Source of the DNA: Agrobacterium tumefaciens str. B6
GTDB taxonomy: Bacteria > Pseudomonadota > Alphaproteobacteria > Rhizobiales > Rhizobiaceae
Direction of reading: 5' to 3'
NCBI RefSeq assembly: GCF_001541315.1
Contig: NZ_LMVK01000007.1
Coordinates: 1 to 64,000, forward strand
Length of the DNA: 64,000 nucleotides
Below are positions 51,346 to 60,545 of this stretch, piece by piece; position 1 is the stretch's first letter; each line of letters starts with the position of its first letter. A model generated the notes under the pieces. The model was not told the origin of the DNA, did not search any database, and saw nothing but the letters and a program-made list of their open reading frames with translations. The position numbers and the translations under genes are program-made.

Positions 51346-52635
51346 TCAGGCCGCGATGAATTCGTTCCAGCGGCGGACCATGTAGCGGTCTTCGTCCATG
51401 ACGGAGTTCCAGCACGCGACCTTGCCCATGCGCTCCTCGAAAGAGCCGCCATCGCGCACCGCGCCGGCCTTTTCCATGACCTTGCCGTCGGGCGCGATGA
51501 TGTCGCCCTGCGCCGGCTTGCCTTCGACCCAGTAACCCCACTCGTCGGCGGACATGTGCTCCTTGGCCGTTTCCATGGCGGCGGAATAATAGCCCTGGCG
51601 GTTGAGGTAAGCGCCGACCCAGCCGGAGGTGTACCAGTTGATATATTCATAGGCCGCATCGAGTTTCGCGCCGGATAGATGCTTGGCGAGACCGAGGCCA
51701 CCACCCCAGGAGCGATAACCTTCCTTCAGCGGCTGGTATTTGCAGGCGATCCCCTTCGAGCGGACCGCCGCGACGGCGGGTGACCACATGGACTGGATGA
51801 TGACTTCACCCGAGGCCATGAGGTTGACGCTTTCATCGAAGCTCTTCCAGAAGGCACGGAACTGGCCGTCCTTCTTGGCCTTGATGAGGAAGTCGATGGT
51901 CTTGTCGATCTCCTCCTTGGTCATGTTGCCCTTGTCGGCATATTTGATGTTGCCCATGGCTTCCATGATCATGGCCGCATCCATGATGCCGATGGAGGGG
52001 ATGTTGAGGATCGAGGCCTTGCCCTTGAACTTGGGGTCCATGATATCGGCCCAGCTGGTGATATCGCGGCCGACGAGATCGGGGCGGATGCCGAGGGTGT
52101 CGGCATTGTAGATGGTCGGGACCATGGTGAAATAATCGGTCTCACCCTTGGCGAACTTCTTGTCGCCGGGCTTTTCGACGAAACCGACCGTGTGCGGGGC
52201 CGTGCCCTGCGCCACGACGCTGTCCGGCTTCAGCTTGCCGTTTTTGAACAGCGGCACGATCTTGTCGTAATATTTGAGCTTCTTGATTTCCATCGGCTGG
52301 ATGACGCCGGCGGGATAGACCTTCTTCAGGATCCAGTATTCGATATCGGCGATATCGTAGGAGTTCGGCTGGGTGACGGCGCGCTGGGCGGCCGCATCCG
52401 AATCCGTCGCCGTCATCTCGAGCGTGATGCCGAGATCGGCCTTGCACTTTTCGGCAATGGCGTTGAGGTTCGACACACCCGTGCCGAACTGGCGGATGGT
52501 GATGGGGTTCTGCGCCCAGATGGTCGGGAAGCCGGTGATGAGGCCGGAGCCGATCGCGGCGCCCGTGGCGGCAGCGCCCGCCTTCAGGAGGCCGCGGCGG
52601 GACAGGCCCATTTTGCTGTTGGTAGTATCTGTCAT
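51346..52635 (-). CDS. ABC transporter substrate-binding protein, spermidine/putrescine type, Tat-exported
   Basis: Periplasmic binding protein of 429 aa. The twin-arginine signal SRRGLLKAGAAATGAAIGSG lies at 13-32. The mature part follows the PotD/PotF plan, with ITSWADIMDPKFKGKASIL, SGEVIIQSMWSPAVAAVRSKG and a C-terminal EYINWYTSGWVGAYLNRQGY block. GAGGAG is about 9 nt before the ATG and the gene follows the ATPase by 18 nt. Relatives bind polyamines, but also opines and other amines; the linked racemase makes a hydantoin or amino-acid-like ligand equally possible. Confidence 0.9.
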   Translation of the reverse strand: MTDTTNSKMGLSRRGLLKAGAAATGAAIGSGLITGFPTIWAQNPITIRQFGTGVSNLNAIAEKCKADLGITLEMTATDSDAAAQRAVTQPNSYDIADIEYWILKKVYPAGVIQPMEIKKLKYYDKIVPLFKNGKLKPDSVVAQGTAPHTVGFVEKPGDKKFAKGETDYFTMVPTIYNADTLGIRPDLVGRDITSWADIMDPKFKGKASILNIPSIGIMDAAMIMEAMGNIKYADKGNMTKEEIDKTIDFLIKAKKDGQFRAFWKSFDESVNLMASGEVIIQSMWSPAVAAVRSKGIACKYQPLKEGYRSWGGGLGLAKHLSGAKLDAAYEYINWYTSGWVGAYLNRQGYYSAAMETAKEHMSADEWGYWVEGKPAQGDIIAPDGKVMEKAGAVRDGGSFEERMGKVACWNSVMDEDRYMVRRWNEFIAA

Positions 52636-52653
52636 TTCAAAGTTCTCCTCTGG

Positions 52654-53751
52654 TTATTTTTGGGGTCCCTTCTCTACCCGGCCGAGCACGATGGCATCGG
52701 CCGCATTCCATGAAAGCGGTATGGCGTCACCGGTCCTGACCGGATTTTCGAAGAAGGCGGCATCGCTGAGGATGACGTTGAAATCCTCGATGCCCGCGCC
52801 GGTCACGGCGATTTTCACGCTCGCGCCGCGATATTCGACATTCGAGACGATGCCGGTGAAACCGAGCCCCGGCTGGTCTGCTTCACCGACGCGGACGCGG
52901 TCGGTGCGCCCGGCGATGGCGCCGGCGCCGTCGCCGGGGGCGCCCCCGCTTGGTGTGAAAGCGCCGCCGCCCGCCACATCGAGCGTGACGAGATCATCCG
53001 ATTTTTCCCGATAACGCCCGGAAATAACGTTGTGGTCGCCCATGAAACGGGCAACGAAGGCGGTGGCGGGACGCTCGAACACCTCGCGCGGGGTGGCTGA
53101 CTGTTCGATACGGCCGTCATTCATGACGACGATGATATCGGCCAGCGCCATGGCCTCTTCCTGGCTATGGGTGACGTGGACGAAGGTGATGCCGAGCGAG
53201 GTCTGCAGCTTCTTCAGCTCGGCGCGCATGCGGATCTTAAGGAAAGGATCAAGCGCCGAAAGCGGCTCGTCCAGCAGCAGCGCCTCGGGATCGGTGATGA
53301 GCGCACGCGCCAGCGCCACGCGCTGCTGCTGCCCACCGGAAAGCTGGGCCGGACGCCTGTTGGCATAGGGCTCAAGCTGCATCAGCTGCAGCATCTCAAG
53401 CGCCTTCGCCCGGCGAGCTTCCTTGTCCACACCCTTCATCTTGAGGCTGAAGGCGACATTGTCGACGAGATCGAGATGTGGAAACAGCGCGTAGGACTGG
53501 AACATCATCGCCGTGCCGCGTCTGGCGGGCGGCAGATCGGTCACCACCGTATTGCCGAGCCTGATATCACCGCTGGAGATGCTCTCGTGACCGGCGATCA
53601 TCCTGAGCGTCGAGGTCTTGCCGCAGCCCGACGGGCCGAGCAGGCAGCAATAGCTCCCGGCCGGTATCTTGAGGCTTATCGCATGCACGGCGGTGGTGTT
53701 GCCGTAAATCTTGGATACGGAAGCGATGTCGATTGCTGCGGCTTTGCTCAT
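52654..53751 (-). CDS. ABC transporter ATP-binding protein, PotA type
   Basis: Cytosolic ATPase of 365 aa. Walker A GPSGCGKTST, Q-loop MFQSYALFPHLDL, signature LSGGQQQRVALARAL, Walker B LLLDEPLSALD and switch His in FVHVTHSQEEAM are all intact. The C-terminal TOBE-like domain (about 240-365) holds VGEADQPGLGFTGIV. Start at 53751 (ATG, GGAG 7 nt upstream) rather than the GTG at 53757. It is the first gene of the five-gene operon ending with the racemase. Confidence 0.93.
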   Translation of the reverse strand: MSKAAAIDIASVSKIYGNTTAVHAISLKIPAGSYCCLLGPSGCGKTSTLRMIAGHESISSGDIRLGNTVVTDLPPARRGTAMMFQSYALFPHLDLVDNVAFSLKMKGVDKEARRAKALEMLQLMQLEPYANRRPAQLSGGQQQRVALARALITDPEALLLDEPLSALDPFLKIRMRAELKKLQTSLGITFVHVTHSQEEAMALADIIVVMNDGRIEQSATPREVFERPATAFVARFMGDHNVISGRYREKSDDLVTLDVAGGGAFTPSGGAPGDGAGAIAGRTDRVRVGEADQPGLGFTGIVSNVEYRGASVKIAVTGAGIEDFNVILSDAAFFENPVRTGDAIPLSWNAADAIVLGRVEKGPQK

Positions 53752-53809
53752 AAACACTCTCCTGCGACGTCTTTGTCATGCAGGAGGCGTGCCAATCGGC
53801 TTAGCCATT

Positions 53810-53872
53810 GATGTAAAATGATATTTTTCTGCGCACCCGAAACCCGTGTGCGGACCTGCTCAATTTTACATC
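53810..53872. promoter_or_regulatory. 10-bp inverted repeat upstream of the ABC operon
   Basis: GATGTAAAAT (53810-53819) and ATTTTACATC (53863-53872) are exact reverse complements. Between them lies CGCAC-N11-GTGCG, a second smaller dyad. The site is 59-121 bp before the ATPase start. No regulator gene is linked. Confidence 0.5.
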
Positions 53873-53932
53873 GATTGTTTTCGATTCATTGCAGAAATTG
53901 TATGCAATCTGAAGCCCGAAATATCTCGCGTT

Positions 53933-54913
53933 TCAGCCGGCCTTGAACCTGTCGAAAGCGGTGAGATATTTGACTGTCGGGTCGGCATCCCAGCGGTAGA
54001 TTTCGGTCCGCAGGAAATGCAGTTCCTCATCGAGCTTTTCTTCAGGCAGTTCCACCCACCAGGATTTTGGCCGGCCATCGGAACCGTCGGACCAGCGATA
54101 ACCCCGCTTTTTCAGATGATCCTTCATGTCGAAGGGGCTGTTTTCCGCGTAGAGGCGCACCCTTGACCGCTGGCTCGCCTCACGGAGTTCGGCAAAGGGC
54201 GCGCTGCTTTGGCCGGGGCGCGTCTGCTCCAGCACTTCCAGCAGGGCGAAACAATCGTCCACCGCGCGATGGCCGTCGTGGAAATAGCCTGACTGTCCGA
54301 TCAGATAGCCAAGCTTGTTGCCCTCAAAACCACGCACCCGCCAGTCTATTTCCGAAACGGAACAGGCCCATGCCTTGTCACGGAAAATCGGTGAAAACGC
54401 CTCGCAAAAGGGGCGGTCGAAACTCGCATTGTGAGCGACGATCAAATCGGCATCGGCAATGAGGGAAGTCAGCCGCGCCATGTCGATCGACTGTCCCGCG
54501 ACCATCTCGTCGGTAATCCCCGTCAGGCGGGGGATCTCTTCGGGAATGGCAATAGCAGGCTGCCGCAACCCGCCATAGATGCCGGTGACATCGCCGATCG
54601 CACCGTTATCGTCGAATGTGAAGGTGATGACGCCGATTTCGATGATCTCGTCCGTGCGATGGTCGAGGCCCGTCGTTTCCGTATCGAGGATGACGCCCTG
54701 GCGGGGAAATTCCGGCCTTGGCCGATCAACGACCGCGCGCGGCTGCAGCCGGCGCAGGACACGATAATTGCCGGTGGATTCAAGGTATCCGGCAAGGGTC
54801 TCATCGTCCGTAGCGGTCTTTTGGGTCGTTTCGCGACCACCCGCTTTTCGCCCTCTTTCAGCCTGAGGAAGCCGCGCTGACGCGGGAGCGAAAAAATCCA
54901 ACTGGGAGGTCAT
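53933..54913 (-). CDS. DEDDh 3'-5' exonuclease (DnaQ epsilon-like)
   Basis: Protein of 326 aa. Exonuclease motifs are ExoI ILDTETTGLD (Asp77, Glu79), ExoII VAHNASFDRPF and ExoIIIe GHRAVDDCFALLE with the general-base His, giving a complete DEDDh set. An N-terminal ~70-residue polar extension and a C-terminal domain (about 240-326, RGYRWSDGSDGRPKSWWVEL) extend beyond the core. It is not the main polymerase proofreading subunit by context; a repair or nucleotide-recycling exonuclease is likely. Confidence 0.88.
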   Translation of the reverse strand: MTSQLDFFAPASARLPQAERGRKAGGRETTQKTATDDETLAGYLESTGNYRVLRRLQPRAVVDRPRPEFPRQGVILDTETTGLDHRTDEIIEIGVITFTFDDNGAIGDVTGIYGGLRQPAIAIPEEIPRLTGITDEMVAGQSIDMARLTSLIADADLIVAHNASFDRPFCEAFSPIFRDKAWACSVSEIDWRVRGFEGNKLGYLIGQSGYFHDGHRAVDDCFALLEVLEQTRPGQSSAPFAELREASQRSRVRLYAENSPFDMKDHLKKRGYRWSDGSDGRPKSWWVELPEEKLDEELHFLRTEIYRWDADPTVKYLTAFDRFKAG

Positions 54914-55103
54914 TATGCGCCTGTCCGCCTTGCCCGCAAATCAAGATTAAGTACTCCAACATATGCGCACAGGCTCACAGTAACAACAGCGGTCACTCTC
55001 ATCCACAGGAACGGGATATATCACGGGGTACAGTTAAGGGTTGCGGCTTCAATTTACGATGGTAAAAAAACACACCGTTCCCGTGTTTCAGGAGAGAAGA
55101 AGA

Positions 55104-56006
55104 ATGCCGCTTCCATCACCTTCCAACCCGAAAACGCTTGCCGACCAGGGCCAGTTGAAGCTCTTTCCGCTACAAAGCGGCCCGCACTTTGCCAATGTCG
55201 GCCTGACCAACGGGGCGAGCGGCATTGTTTTTACGGGCTATACGCGCGATGCGAGTCTGGACAATGAAGCCTTCTCCTGCTGCGGCAGCTACACACTGCG
55301 CAATTCCGTCCACGCCGCGATTGCCGGCACGACCAGCGACAATTGCACAGTCTTTGCCCTGAAGAGCATCATCAACCAGCGCCCCTGCCTGGCGGTTGGG
55401 AAATTCGACCCCGATGGCAAGCCGCTGGAATTGTCGAAGTCGGAGTTCGATCAGGTCACCAAACCCCTGTTCCAGTTCGCGGACAAGGTTTCGCCGATCC
55501 TCGGCAGCGAGCCGGCGCCCGGCATCCAGATCCGCAGCGGCGACGCCTCCTATAATTATCAGGTGGATGCGCGCAGCGGCCGCTTCCGCTTCACCTATAA
55601 GGACGCCATGAACGGCGGGCGTTTCGGACCTTCGGCCGACGGCAATTTTTCTCTCGAACATGACGGTCATCGCCTCGCCAGAATAAGTGCTGGCGGCAGC
55701 TACAGCAGTTCGGACAATTCGATTGCCGCCTCGGCCTATCGCGACATCGATTCCCGCGGCTTCGAAACGACGGTGCGCAGCGGTCAGGCTTCCGCCATGT
55801 TCGGAAGAACCTACACGGAAAACGCCATTACCCGCAAAATGGGCGTCGGTTACGGCAACACCTCGTTCCGGCGCGAAGACACGCCGGGCGGAACGATCAA
55901 GGAAAGCCTCGGGCACAAACTGGACAAGGTCACACTTGAAGTATCCCGCACGCGCGACCGGGCAAAGGGCACCGAATATATGCTGACCATCAAGATGGAG
56001 CTCTGA
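55104..56006 (+). CDS. Hypothetical 300-aa beta-rich protein
   Basis: Not recognised. Start at 55104 has AGGAGAG upstream; a frame to 55041 does not. No signal peptide. The N-terminal third has a Cys pair in AFSCCGSYTLRNSV and a further SDNCTVFAL and RPCLAV. The rest is rich in short alternating strands with many Gly, Ser and Arg (FRFTYKDAMNGGRFG, ISAGGSYSSSDNSI, GYGNTSFRRED, YMLTIKMEL), suggesting a beta-sheet or solenoid domain. It is convergent with the small lipoprotein gene (36-bp gap). Function unknown. Confidence 0.65.
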   Translation: MPLPSPSNPKTLADQGQLKLFPLQSGPHFANVGLTNGASGIVFTGYTRDASLDNEAFSCCGSYTLRNSVHAAIAGTTSDNCTVFALKSIINQRPCLAVGKFDPDGKPLELSKSEFDQVTKPLFQFADKVSPILGSEPAPGIQIRSGDASYNYQVDARSGRFRFTYKDAMNGGRFGPSADGNFSLEHDGHRLARISAGGSYSSSDNSIAASAYRDIDSRGFETTVRSGQASAMFGRTYTENAITRKMGVGYGNTSFRREDTPGGTIKESLGHKLDKVTLEVSRTRDRAKGTEYMLTIKMEL

Positions 56007-56042
56007 GGCACTCGGGAACCGGAGCGGCTGCGACGGACCTTC

Positions 56043-56456
56043 TCAGGAGGCTGGACGATTGAGAAGCGTCTCGCAGTTGGCGGGATTGCCGATGATCTCA
56101 CTCGTCTTGATGGTTGAGGCGGCATTCGCGGTGATCTTGATGATGCAGTCGCGACGATGTTCCTTGATCTTCATGCCTTCGGTTTCCGAGACCCTCGCCT
56201 GCCCGTCCACGGTCTTGACTTCGCGCCTATTGCTGAGGCCGGCATAGGTCTCCACATCGACCTTCAGCCAATAGGACTCGGTTTCGCCGTTTTCGATGAT
56301 AACCTTGTTCGGGCGGCCAAGCCGGGCGATTGCGGCGTCACGCGGTTGCCCCACGAAACTTGCGACCGTGCGGGAGACCTGCTTCTCGTCGGTGCTGGTG
56401 CACGCTGCAACGACGACCAGAACGGCCGCCAGACATCCGGTTTCAAACCATTTCAT
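56043..56456 (-). CDS. Small predicted lipoprotein, SmpA/OmlA-like
   Basis: Protein of 137 aa from the ATG at 56456. Lipobox VAAC with Cys19 after the helix CLAAVLVVVAAC. The mature part contains VGQPRDAAIARLGRPNKVI, which recalls the SmpA/OmlA or BamE-type motif, and a Cys pair (RDCIIKI, NCETLL). Whether it assists outer-membrane assembly is not shown. It is 166 bp downstream of the lytic transglycosylase end, on the same strand. Confidence 0.7.
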   Translation of the reverse strand: MKWFETGCLAAVLVVVAACTSTDEKQVSRTVASFVGQPRDAAIARLGRPNKVIIENGETESYWLKVDVETYAGLSNRREVKTVDGQARVSETEGMKIKEHRRDCIIKITANAASTIKTSEIIGNPANCETLLNRPAS

Positions 56457-56621
56457 TTCCAGATCATTCCCCACATGCAGCCGACCCCTGTCGGCCAGCA
56501 TTCGCGGCAAATCTATGCACGATCATTCCCCCCTGAAAGATGGGAAGGCCTTCAAGCCGATCAACTTGTTATGATCAGCCTTGTCGCGGGAGGAAGACTT
56601 ATCGGTCCGACGCGGCCGTTT

Positions 56622-57566
56622 TTACCGGTTGCGAAACACGGTGCAGGGAACACCCGCCCGCCGGATATCGCCACAAAGGGTGTTGGCTTCGGCTCTGGTT
56701 TCGCGGCCGATGCGGGCGGCATAACGCGGCCGCGACCCGAAGTTTCCACCCCTCTGCCGCACGATCAGAGCCCGTTCGGCATTCAGCGGTTCCGAAAGCT
56801 GCAGGATCGCCCGGGTGAACAGCCGGTTCGCTACAGCAGGGTTATAATGCGCCGCAAGCTGCACGCCCCAGGGCGCCCAGTCGGCTGATGCAATGAGGAC
56901 GGGATCGTTCATGGTGCGGGTGTCGGCGAGGCGCACGCAAGCATCGAGGAAAGGGCGGCTGTCATCCAGTGCCGGCGCCGCCTTTTCCGGCGGGTTGTCC
57001 TTCCAGGTCTCCACCGGATAACCGGTGATCGCAAACACATAATCCCGGGTCTCGGTCGGCAGGCGGCCGTTGGCGATGAAGTTCCGCAAGCCCGCCTCGC
57101 CCGCATTATAAGCTGCGGCGGCAAGGCCGAAATTGCCGAACTGCACATTCAATTCGGAGAGATAACGGGAAGATGCCTCAAGGGCGGCGATGATGTTGAA
57201 ACTGTCGTCAAGACCGCGAAGCCGCGCCGTTCCCGGCATGAACTGGGCGATGCCTTCCGCCCCCTTCGGGCTGACCGCACTCGCCCGGAACAGGCTTTCC
57301 CGCCAGATCAGCCGTGCGAAATAATCAGGCGGAACGGCATGGCGGGCGGCCAGAACCTCCATGGCGTGGCAAAGATCATTATTGTAACTGCCGGCATTGA
57401 TGCATAATTCCGGCGCGATATCATGGGTGTAGGCGCAGGAGGTCTTTCCCTTGGCGGGCTCTTCCGCTTGCGCCGCGCCAGAGGCTGCGGCCAGCAGACA
57501 GATGACAAGAGCCAAGCGGCTTATCGATATCCCTGCCAAGCGCGCGTCCCCGAAAGCTCCAAACAC
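56622..57566 (-). CDS. Lytic transglycosylase (SLT family) with signal peptide
   Basis: Exported peptidoglycan-cleaving enzyme of about 314 aa. Signal peptide LALVICLLAAASGAAQA. SLT motifs are IWRESLFRASAVSPKGAEG with catalytic Glu90, IAQFMPGTA and AAAAYNAGEAGLRNFI. The C-terminal ~60 residues (ALIVRQRGGNFGSRPRYAAR then CGDIRRAGVPC) form an SPOR-like add-on with two cysteines. The start may be the GTG at 57566 or a TTG at 57539, which has GGGGA upstream. It lies next to the palindromic repeat at 57661. Confidence 0.85.
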   Translation of the reverse strand: MFGAFGDARLAGISISRLALVICLLAAASGAAQAEEPAKGKTSCAYTHDIAPELCINAGSYNNDLCHAMEVLAARHAVPPDYFARLIWRESLFRASAVSPKGAEGIAQFMPGTARLRGLDDSFNIIAALEASSRYLSELNVQFGNFGLAAAAYNAGEAGLRNFIANGRLPTETRDYVFAITGYPVETWKDNPPEKAAPALDDSRPFLDACVRLADTRTMNDPVLIASADWAPWGVQLAAHYNPAVANRLFTRAILQLSEPLNAERALIVRQRGGNFGSRPRYAARIGRETRAEANTLCGDIRRAGVPCTVFRNR

Positions 57567-57660
57567 AATGCCCGTTATCTGCCAATCAGGAAGATATGCC
57601 CAGCTTGCGGGCTTGTCATCCCGTATCGTCAGAAGGGACGATGAGCCAAGCCAATCACGC

Positions 57661-57748
57661 CGACGTCATCCTCGGGCTTGTCCCGAGGATCTGCAACCTC
57701 CTGATTTTATTAAACGTCATCCTCGGCACGAGGCCGGGGATGACGTCG
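57661..57748. repeat. Diverged palindromic intergenic repeat
   Basis: CGACGTCATCC (57661-57671) is the reverse complement of GGATGACGTCG (57738-57748). The left half contains TCATCCTCGGGCTTG, shared with the element at 51197, and its own CCTCGGG-N5-CCCGAGG stem. The right half is imperfect. It lies between two leftward genes. Confidence 0.8.
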
Positions 57749-57796
57749 AGAGGATGCGCACTTTACCACCGGGCTCAGGGCGACTGCAGCCCGACT

Positions 57797-59581
57797 CTAA
57801 AAGTCCTGCCATTCCTCATGATTGACAGCAACCGCAGCTGAACCGCGCGCCGCAAGCGGGCGAGATGCGCCACGACGCGGGCTCGCCGGCACGGGTTGCT
57901 GCTCGAAGCCCCCCCGCGGCGAGGCTGTGTATCGTGTCGCGTCATCGAACCGGAATTGCCCGAGAAGCTCGAACAGCGCGGTCGCTTCCCGCGCAAGGCT
58001 GTGGCTTGCGGCGGTCTGCTCCTCCACCATGGCGGCATTCTGCTGGGTGCCCTGATCGACGGTGTTGACCGCCTGATTGATTTCCGCAAGCGCCGTGGAC
58101 TGTTCGCGCGCTGCATCGACAATCGCCACGACATTGGTGTTGATGTCCCGCACCTGCTCGGCGATTTCCTGCAGCGCCGAGCCAGCCCTGGTGACAAGAC
58201 CGACGCCGTTTTCCACCTGCGTGCCGGAGGCATTGATCAGGCTCTTGATTTCCTTGGCCGCCGTTGCGGAGCGTTGCGCGAGTTCGCGAACCTCCTGCGC
58301 AACCACGGCAAAACCCTTGCCAGCCTCACCCGCACGGGCGGCTTCCACGCCGGCATTCAGCGCCAGAAGATTGGTCTGGAACGCGATCTCATCGATCACG
58401 CCGATAATGTTGGAGATCTCACGCGATGATTTTTCGATCTGGTCCATGGCGCCGATCGCATCGCGCACCACCTGGCCCGAATGTTCCGCATGATCACGGG
58501 CGCGGGCGACAATCTTGCCCGCCTCTTCCGCGCGGCGGCTTGAATCGTTGACGGCAGTGGTAATTTCTTCCAGCGCGGCTGCCGTTTCCTCGATGGAAGC
58601 GGCCTGCTGCTCCGTACGGCGAGCGAGATCATCGGCAGCGGACCTGATCTCGTTGGAGCCGGAAGAAATCGCGCCGGCATTTTCAGACACCAGCGTCATT
58701 GCCCTCTTGAGCTTTTCCGAAGCAGCGTTGAAATCCGTGCGCAATCTTTCAAGCGAAGGGATGAAAGGCTTGTCGATGCTCTGGGCAAGATCGCCCTCGG
58801 CCAGATCGGTGAGGCATTGCGCAAGTTTTTCGACATTTTCGACGCGGCCGGTCACATCGGTCGCGAATTTGACGACCTTGAACACCTTGCCGCTGAGATC
58901 GAAGATCGGGTTATAGGACGCCTGAATGAAGACCTTGCGGCCGCCCTTGCCAAGCCGCATGAACTCGTCCGCAACGAGATCGCCGCCGGCCAGCCTTTCC
59001 CAGAACTGCTTATATTGCGGCGACTGCGTATAGGCCGGTTCGCAGAACATGGAATGATGCCTGCCCTGCACTTCCGCCAGCGAATACCCCAGCGCCGCCA
59101 GAAAATTCTCGTTGGCGGTCAGCACCTCTCCATCAGGCGAGAATTCGATGATGGCCTGCGCCCGTGACAGGGCGTCGATCTTGCCCGCATCTTCCGCCGC
59201 CTTCAGCTTGCGATCGGTGATATCGGTGGCGATCTTGACCACTTTCACCGACTTGCCGCGACGAAACACCGGATTGTAGGATGCCTCGATCCAGACTTCG
59301 CGGCCGCCCTTGCCGATGCGCTTATATTGCCGCTGATCGAACTGGCCGGCCGAAAGCTTGGACCAGAAGGCCTTGTAATCCTGCGAAGACACGACGGAGG
59401 GCTCCACGAACATGCTGTGGTGCCTGCCGACGATTTCCGAAAGCTCATAACCGAGCGCCCGACAAAAATTCTCATTGGCGGTAAGAATCTTTCCCGAAAG
59501 GTCGAATTCTATAATGGCCTGGGATTTGGAAAGCGCGGCGAGAACCGCAAAAGCATTGGCACCACGATCAAGAATACTCAC
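57797..59581 (-). CDS. Soluble PAS-PAS methyl-accepting chemotaxis protein (BdlA-like)
   Basis: Chemoreceptor of 594 aa without membrane helices. GTG start at 59581 is chosen for GGAGG upstream; a longer frame to 59629 has no site. Two PAS domains (about 15-125 and 135-250) share [30 protein letters not shown] and [15 protein letters not shown]. The signalling domain has the hairpin core [20 protein letters not shown]. The last five residues EWQDF match the xWxxF tether that recruits CheR/CheB. The plan matches BdlA, which senses oxygen, redox or c-di-GMP-linked cues. No che genes are adjacent. Confidence 0.9.
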   Translation of the reverse strand: MSILDRGANAFAVLAALSKSQAIIEFDLSGKILTANENFCRALGYELSEIVGRHHSMFVEPSVVSSQDYKAFWSKLSAGQFDQRQYKRIGKGGREVWIEASYNPVFRRGKSVKVVKIATDITDRKLKAAEDAGKIDALSRAQAIIEFSPDGEVLTANENFLAALGYSLAEVQGRHHSMFCEPAYTQSPQYKQFWERLAGGDLVADEFMRLGKGGRKVFIQASYNPIFDLSGKVFKVVKFATDVTGRVENVEKLAQCLTDLAEGDLAQSIDKPFIPSLERLRTDFNAASEKLKRAMTLVSENAGAISSGSNEIRSAADDLARRTEQQAASIEETAAALEEITTAVNDSSRRAEEAGKIVARARDHAEHSGQVVRDAIGAMDQIEKSSREISNIIGVIDEIAFQTNLLALNAGVEAARAGEAGKGFAVVAQEVRELAQRSATAAKEIKSLINASGTQVENGVGLVTRAGSALQEIAEQVRDINTNVVAIVDAAREQSTALAEINQAVNTVDQGTQQNAAMVEEQTAASHSLAREATALFELLGQFRFDDATRYTASPRGGFEQQPVPASPRRGASRPLAARGSAAVAVNHEEWQDF

Positions 59582-59647
59582 GCACAATCCTCCGATTAAA
59601 ATAGAATGTTTCCATCCAAAATTATTCACGAATATTACGATTACATT

Positions 59648-59662
59648 ATTAAATTACATTTA
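59648..59662. promoter_or_regulatory. CtrA-type box upstream of the chemoreceptor gene
   Basis: TTAA-N7-TTAA occurs at 59648-59662 in an AT-rich stretch, 67 nt before the chemoreceptor start. This is the core of the CtrA binding site, which controls motility and chemotaxis genes in alphaproteobacteria. AT richness makes a chance match possible. Confidence 0.45.
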
Positions 59663-59843
59663 AGGGCAATATTGATTTTTGTCATATGTATTTAAATGGC
59701 CCATAAAAATGTCCATTCTCCGGTTTTCCTTTAAAAATTTCAGGCGTGTTCCCGTGGTTGAAGTCACGACGGTGTAACAGTTCTATCGTTACTTTGGCTC
59801 CGGGTCGGTAGCTTGCTTTCCGTCTAGATCGCAAGGCTCGACA

Positions 59844-59942
59844 ATGCATTGGGAAAACATGGCTGATTTGATGGTCGTGTTTGCGGTGTGGGCCTATGTC
59901 GGCGGATTTTATTGGCTGACCGCCCTATTGGCGCTGGCTTAA
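59844..59942 (+). CDS. Possible small membrane protein of 32 aa
   Basis: ATG at 59844 to TAA at 59942 encodes a short polar start followed by one apolar helix (LMVVFAVWAYVGGFYWLTAL then LALA). Upstream AAGG is a weak ribosome site. It lies in the 484-bp gap 59582-60065 between the chemoreceptor promoter and the VOC gene. It could also be chance; the continuous hydrophobic helix ending exactly at the stop favours a real gene. Confidence 0.35.
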   Translation: MHWENMADLMVVFAVWAYVGGFYWLTALLALA

Positions 59943-60065
59943 CGGTGGTCGACGCAGCGTTTTCGGAACGTTTGCGCCGCGGCTGCATTTTATGCCTGAT
60001 GGGGAGCCGGCAATAGGCAAGCAAGTTGACCGGCGACAGGGGGACGATTTCAACTAGGGAGGATT

Positions 60066-60545
60066 ATGCACGTGGAAAAGAACACGATCTGTATCTGGTA
60101 CGACAAGGATGCGGAGGCAGCCGCCAGATTTTATGCCGAGACCTTTCCAGACAGCGCGGTAACCGCCGTCCACCATGCGCCGAGCGATTATCCGTCCGGC
60201 AAGAAGGGAGACGTGCTGACGGTGCAGTTCACCGTTGCAGGCGTATCCTGCATCGGCCTCAATGGCGGACCGGCCTTCAAACAAAGCGAAGCTTTTTCGT
60301 TCCAGATATCGACCGAAGACCAGGAAGAGACGGACCGCTACTGGAACGCCATCGTCGGCAATGGCGGTGAAGAAAGCGCCTGCGGCTGGTGCAAGGACAG
60401 ATGGGGCGTCTCCTGGCAGATCACGCCGCGTGTGCTGATGGACGCCATGGCCGCCGGCGGCGCGGAAGCCAAGCGCGCCTTCGACGCGATGATGGATATG
60501 AAGAAAATCGACGTTGCTACCATCGAAGCCGCACGCCGAGGTTGA
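60066..60545 (+). CDS. VOC/PhnB-like family protein (3-demethylubiquinone-9 3-methyltransferase domain)
   Basis: Cytosolic protein of 159 aa with one vicinal-oxygen-chelate-like fold. Signatures are ICIWYDKDAEAAARFYAETF, FTVAGVSCIGLNGGPAF and GWCKDRWGVSWQITP, typical of the PhnB/UbiG-like DUF family. AGGGAGG is 5 nt before the ATG. The true reaction of these proteins is mostly unknown despite the methyltransferase label. Not obviously linked to the ugp operon 248 bp downstream. Confidence 0.85.
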   Translation: MHVEKNTICIWYDKDAEAAARFYAETFPDSAVTAVHHAPSDYPSGKKGDVLTVQFTVAGVSCIGLNGGPAFKQSEAFSFQISTEDQEETDRYWNAIVGNGGEESACGWCKDRWGVSWQITPRVLMDAMAAGGAEAKRAFDAMMDMKKIDVATIEAARRG

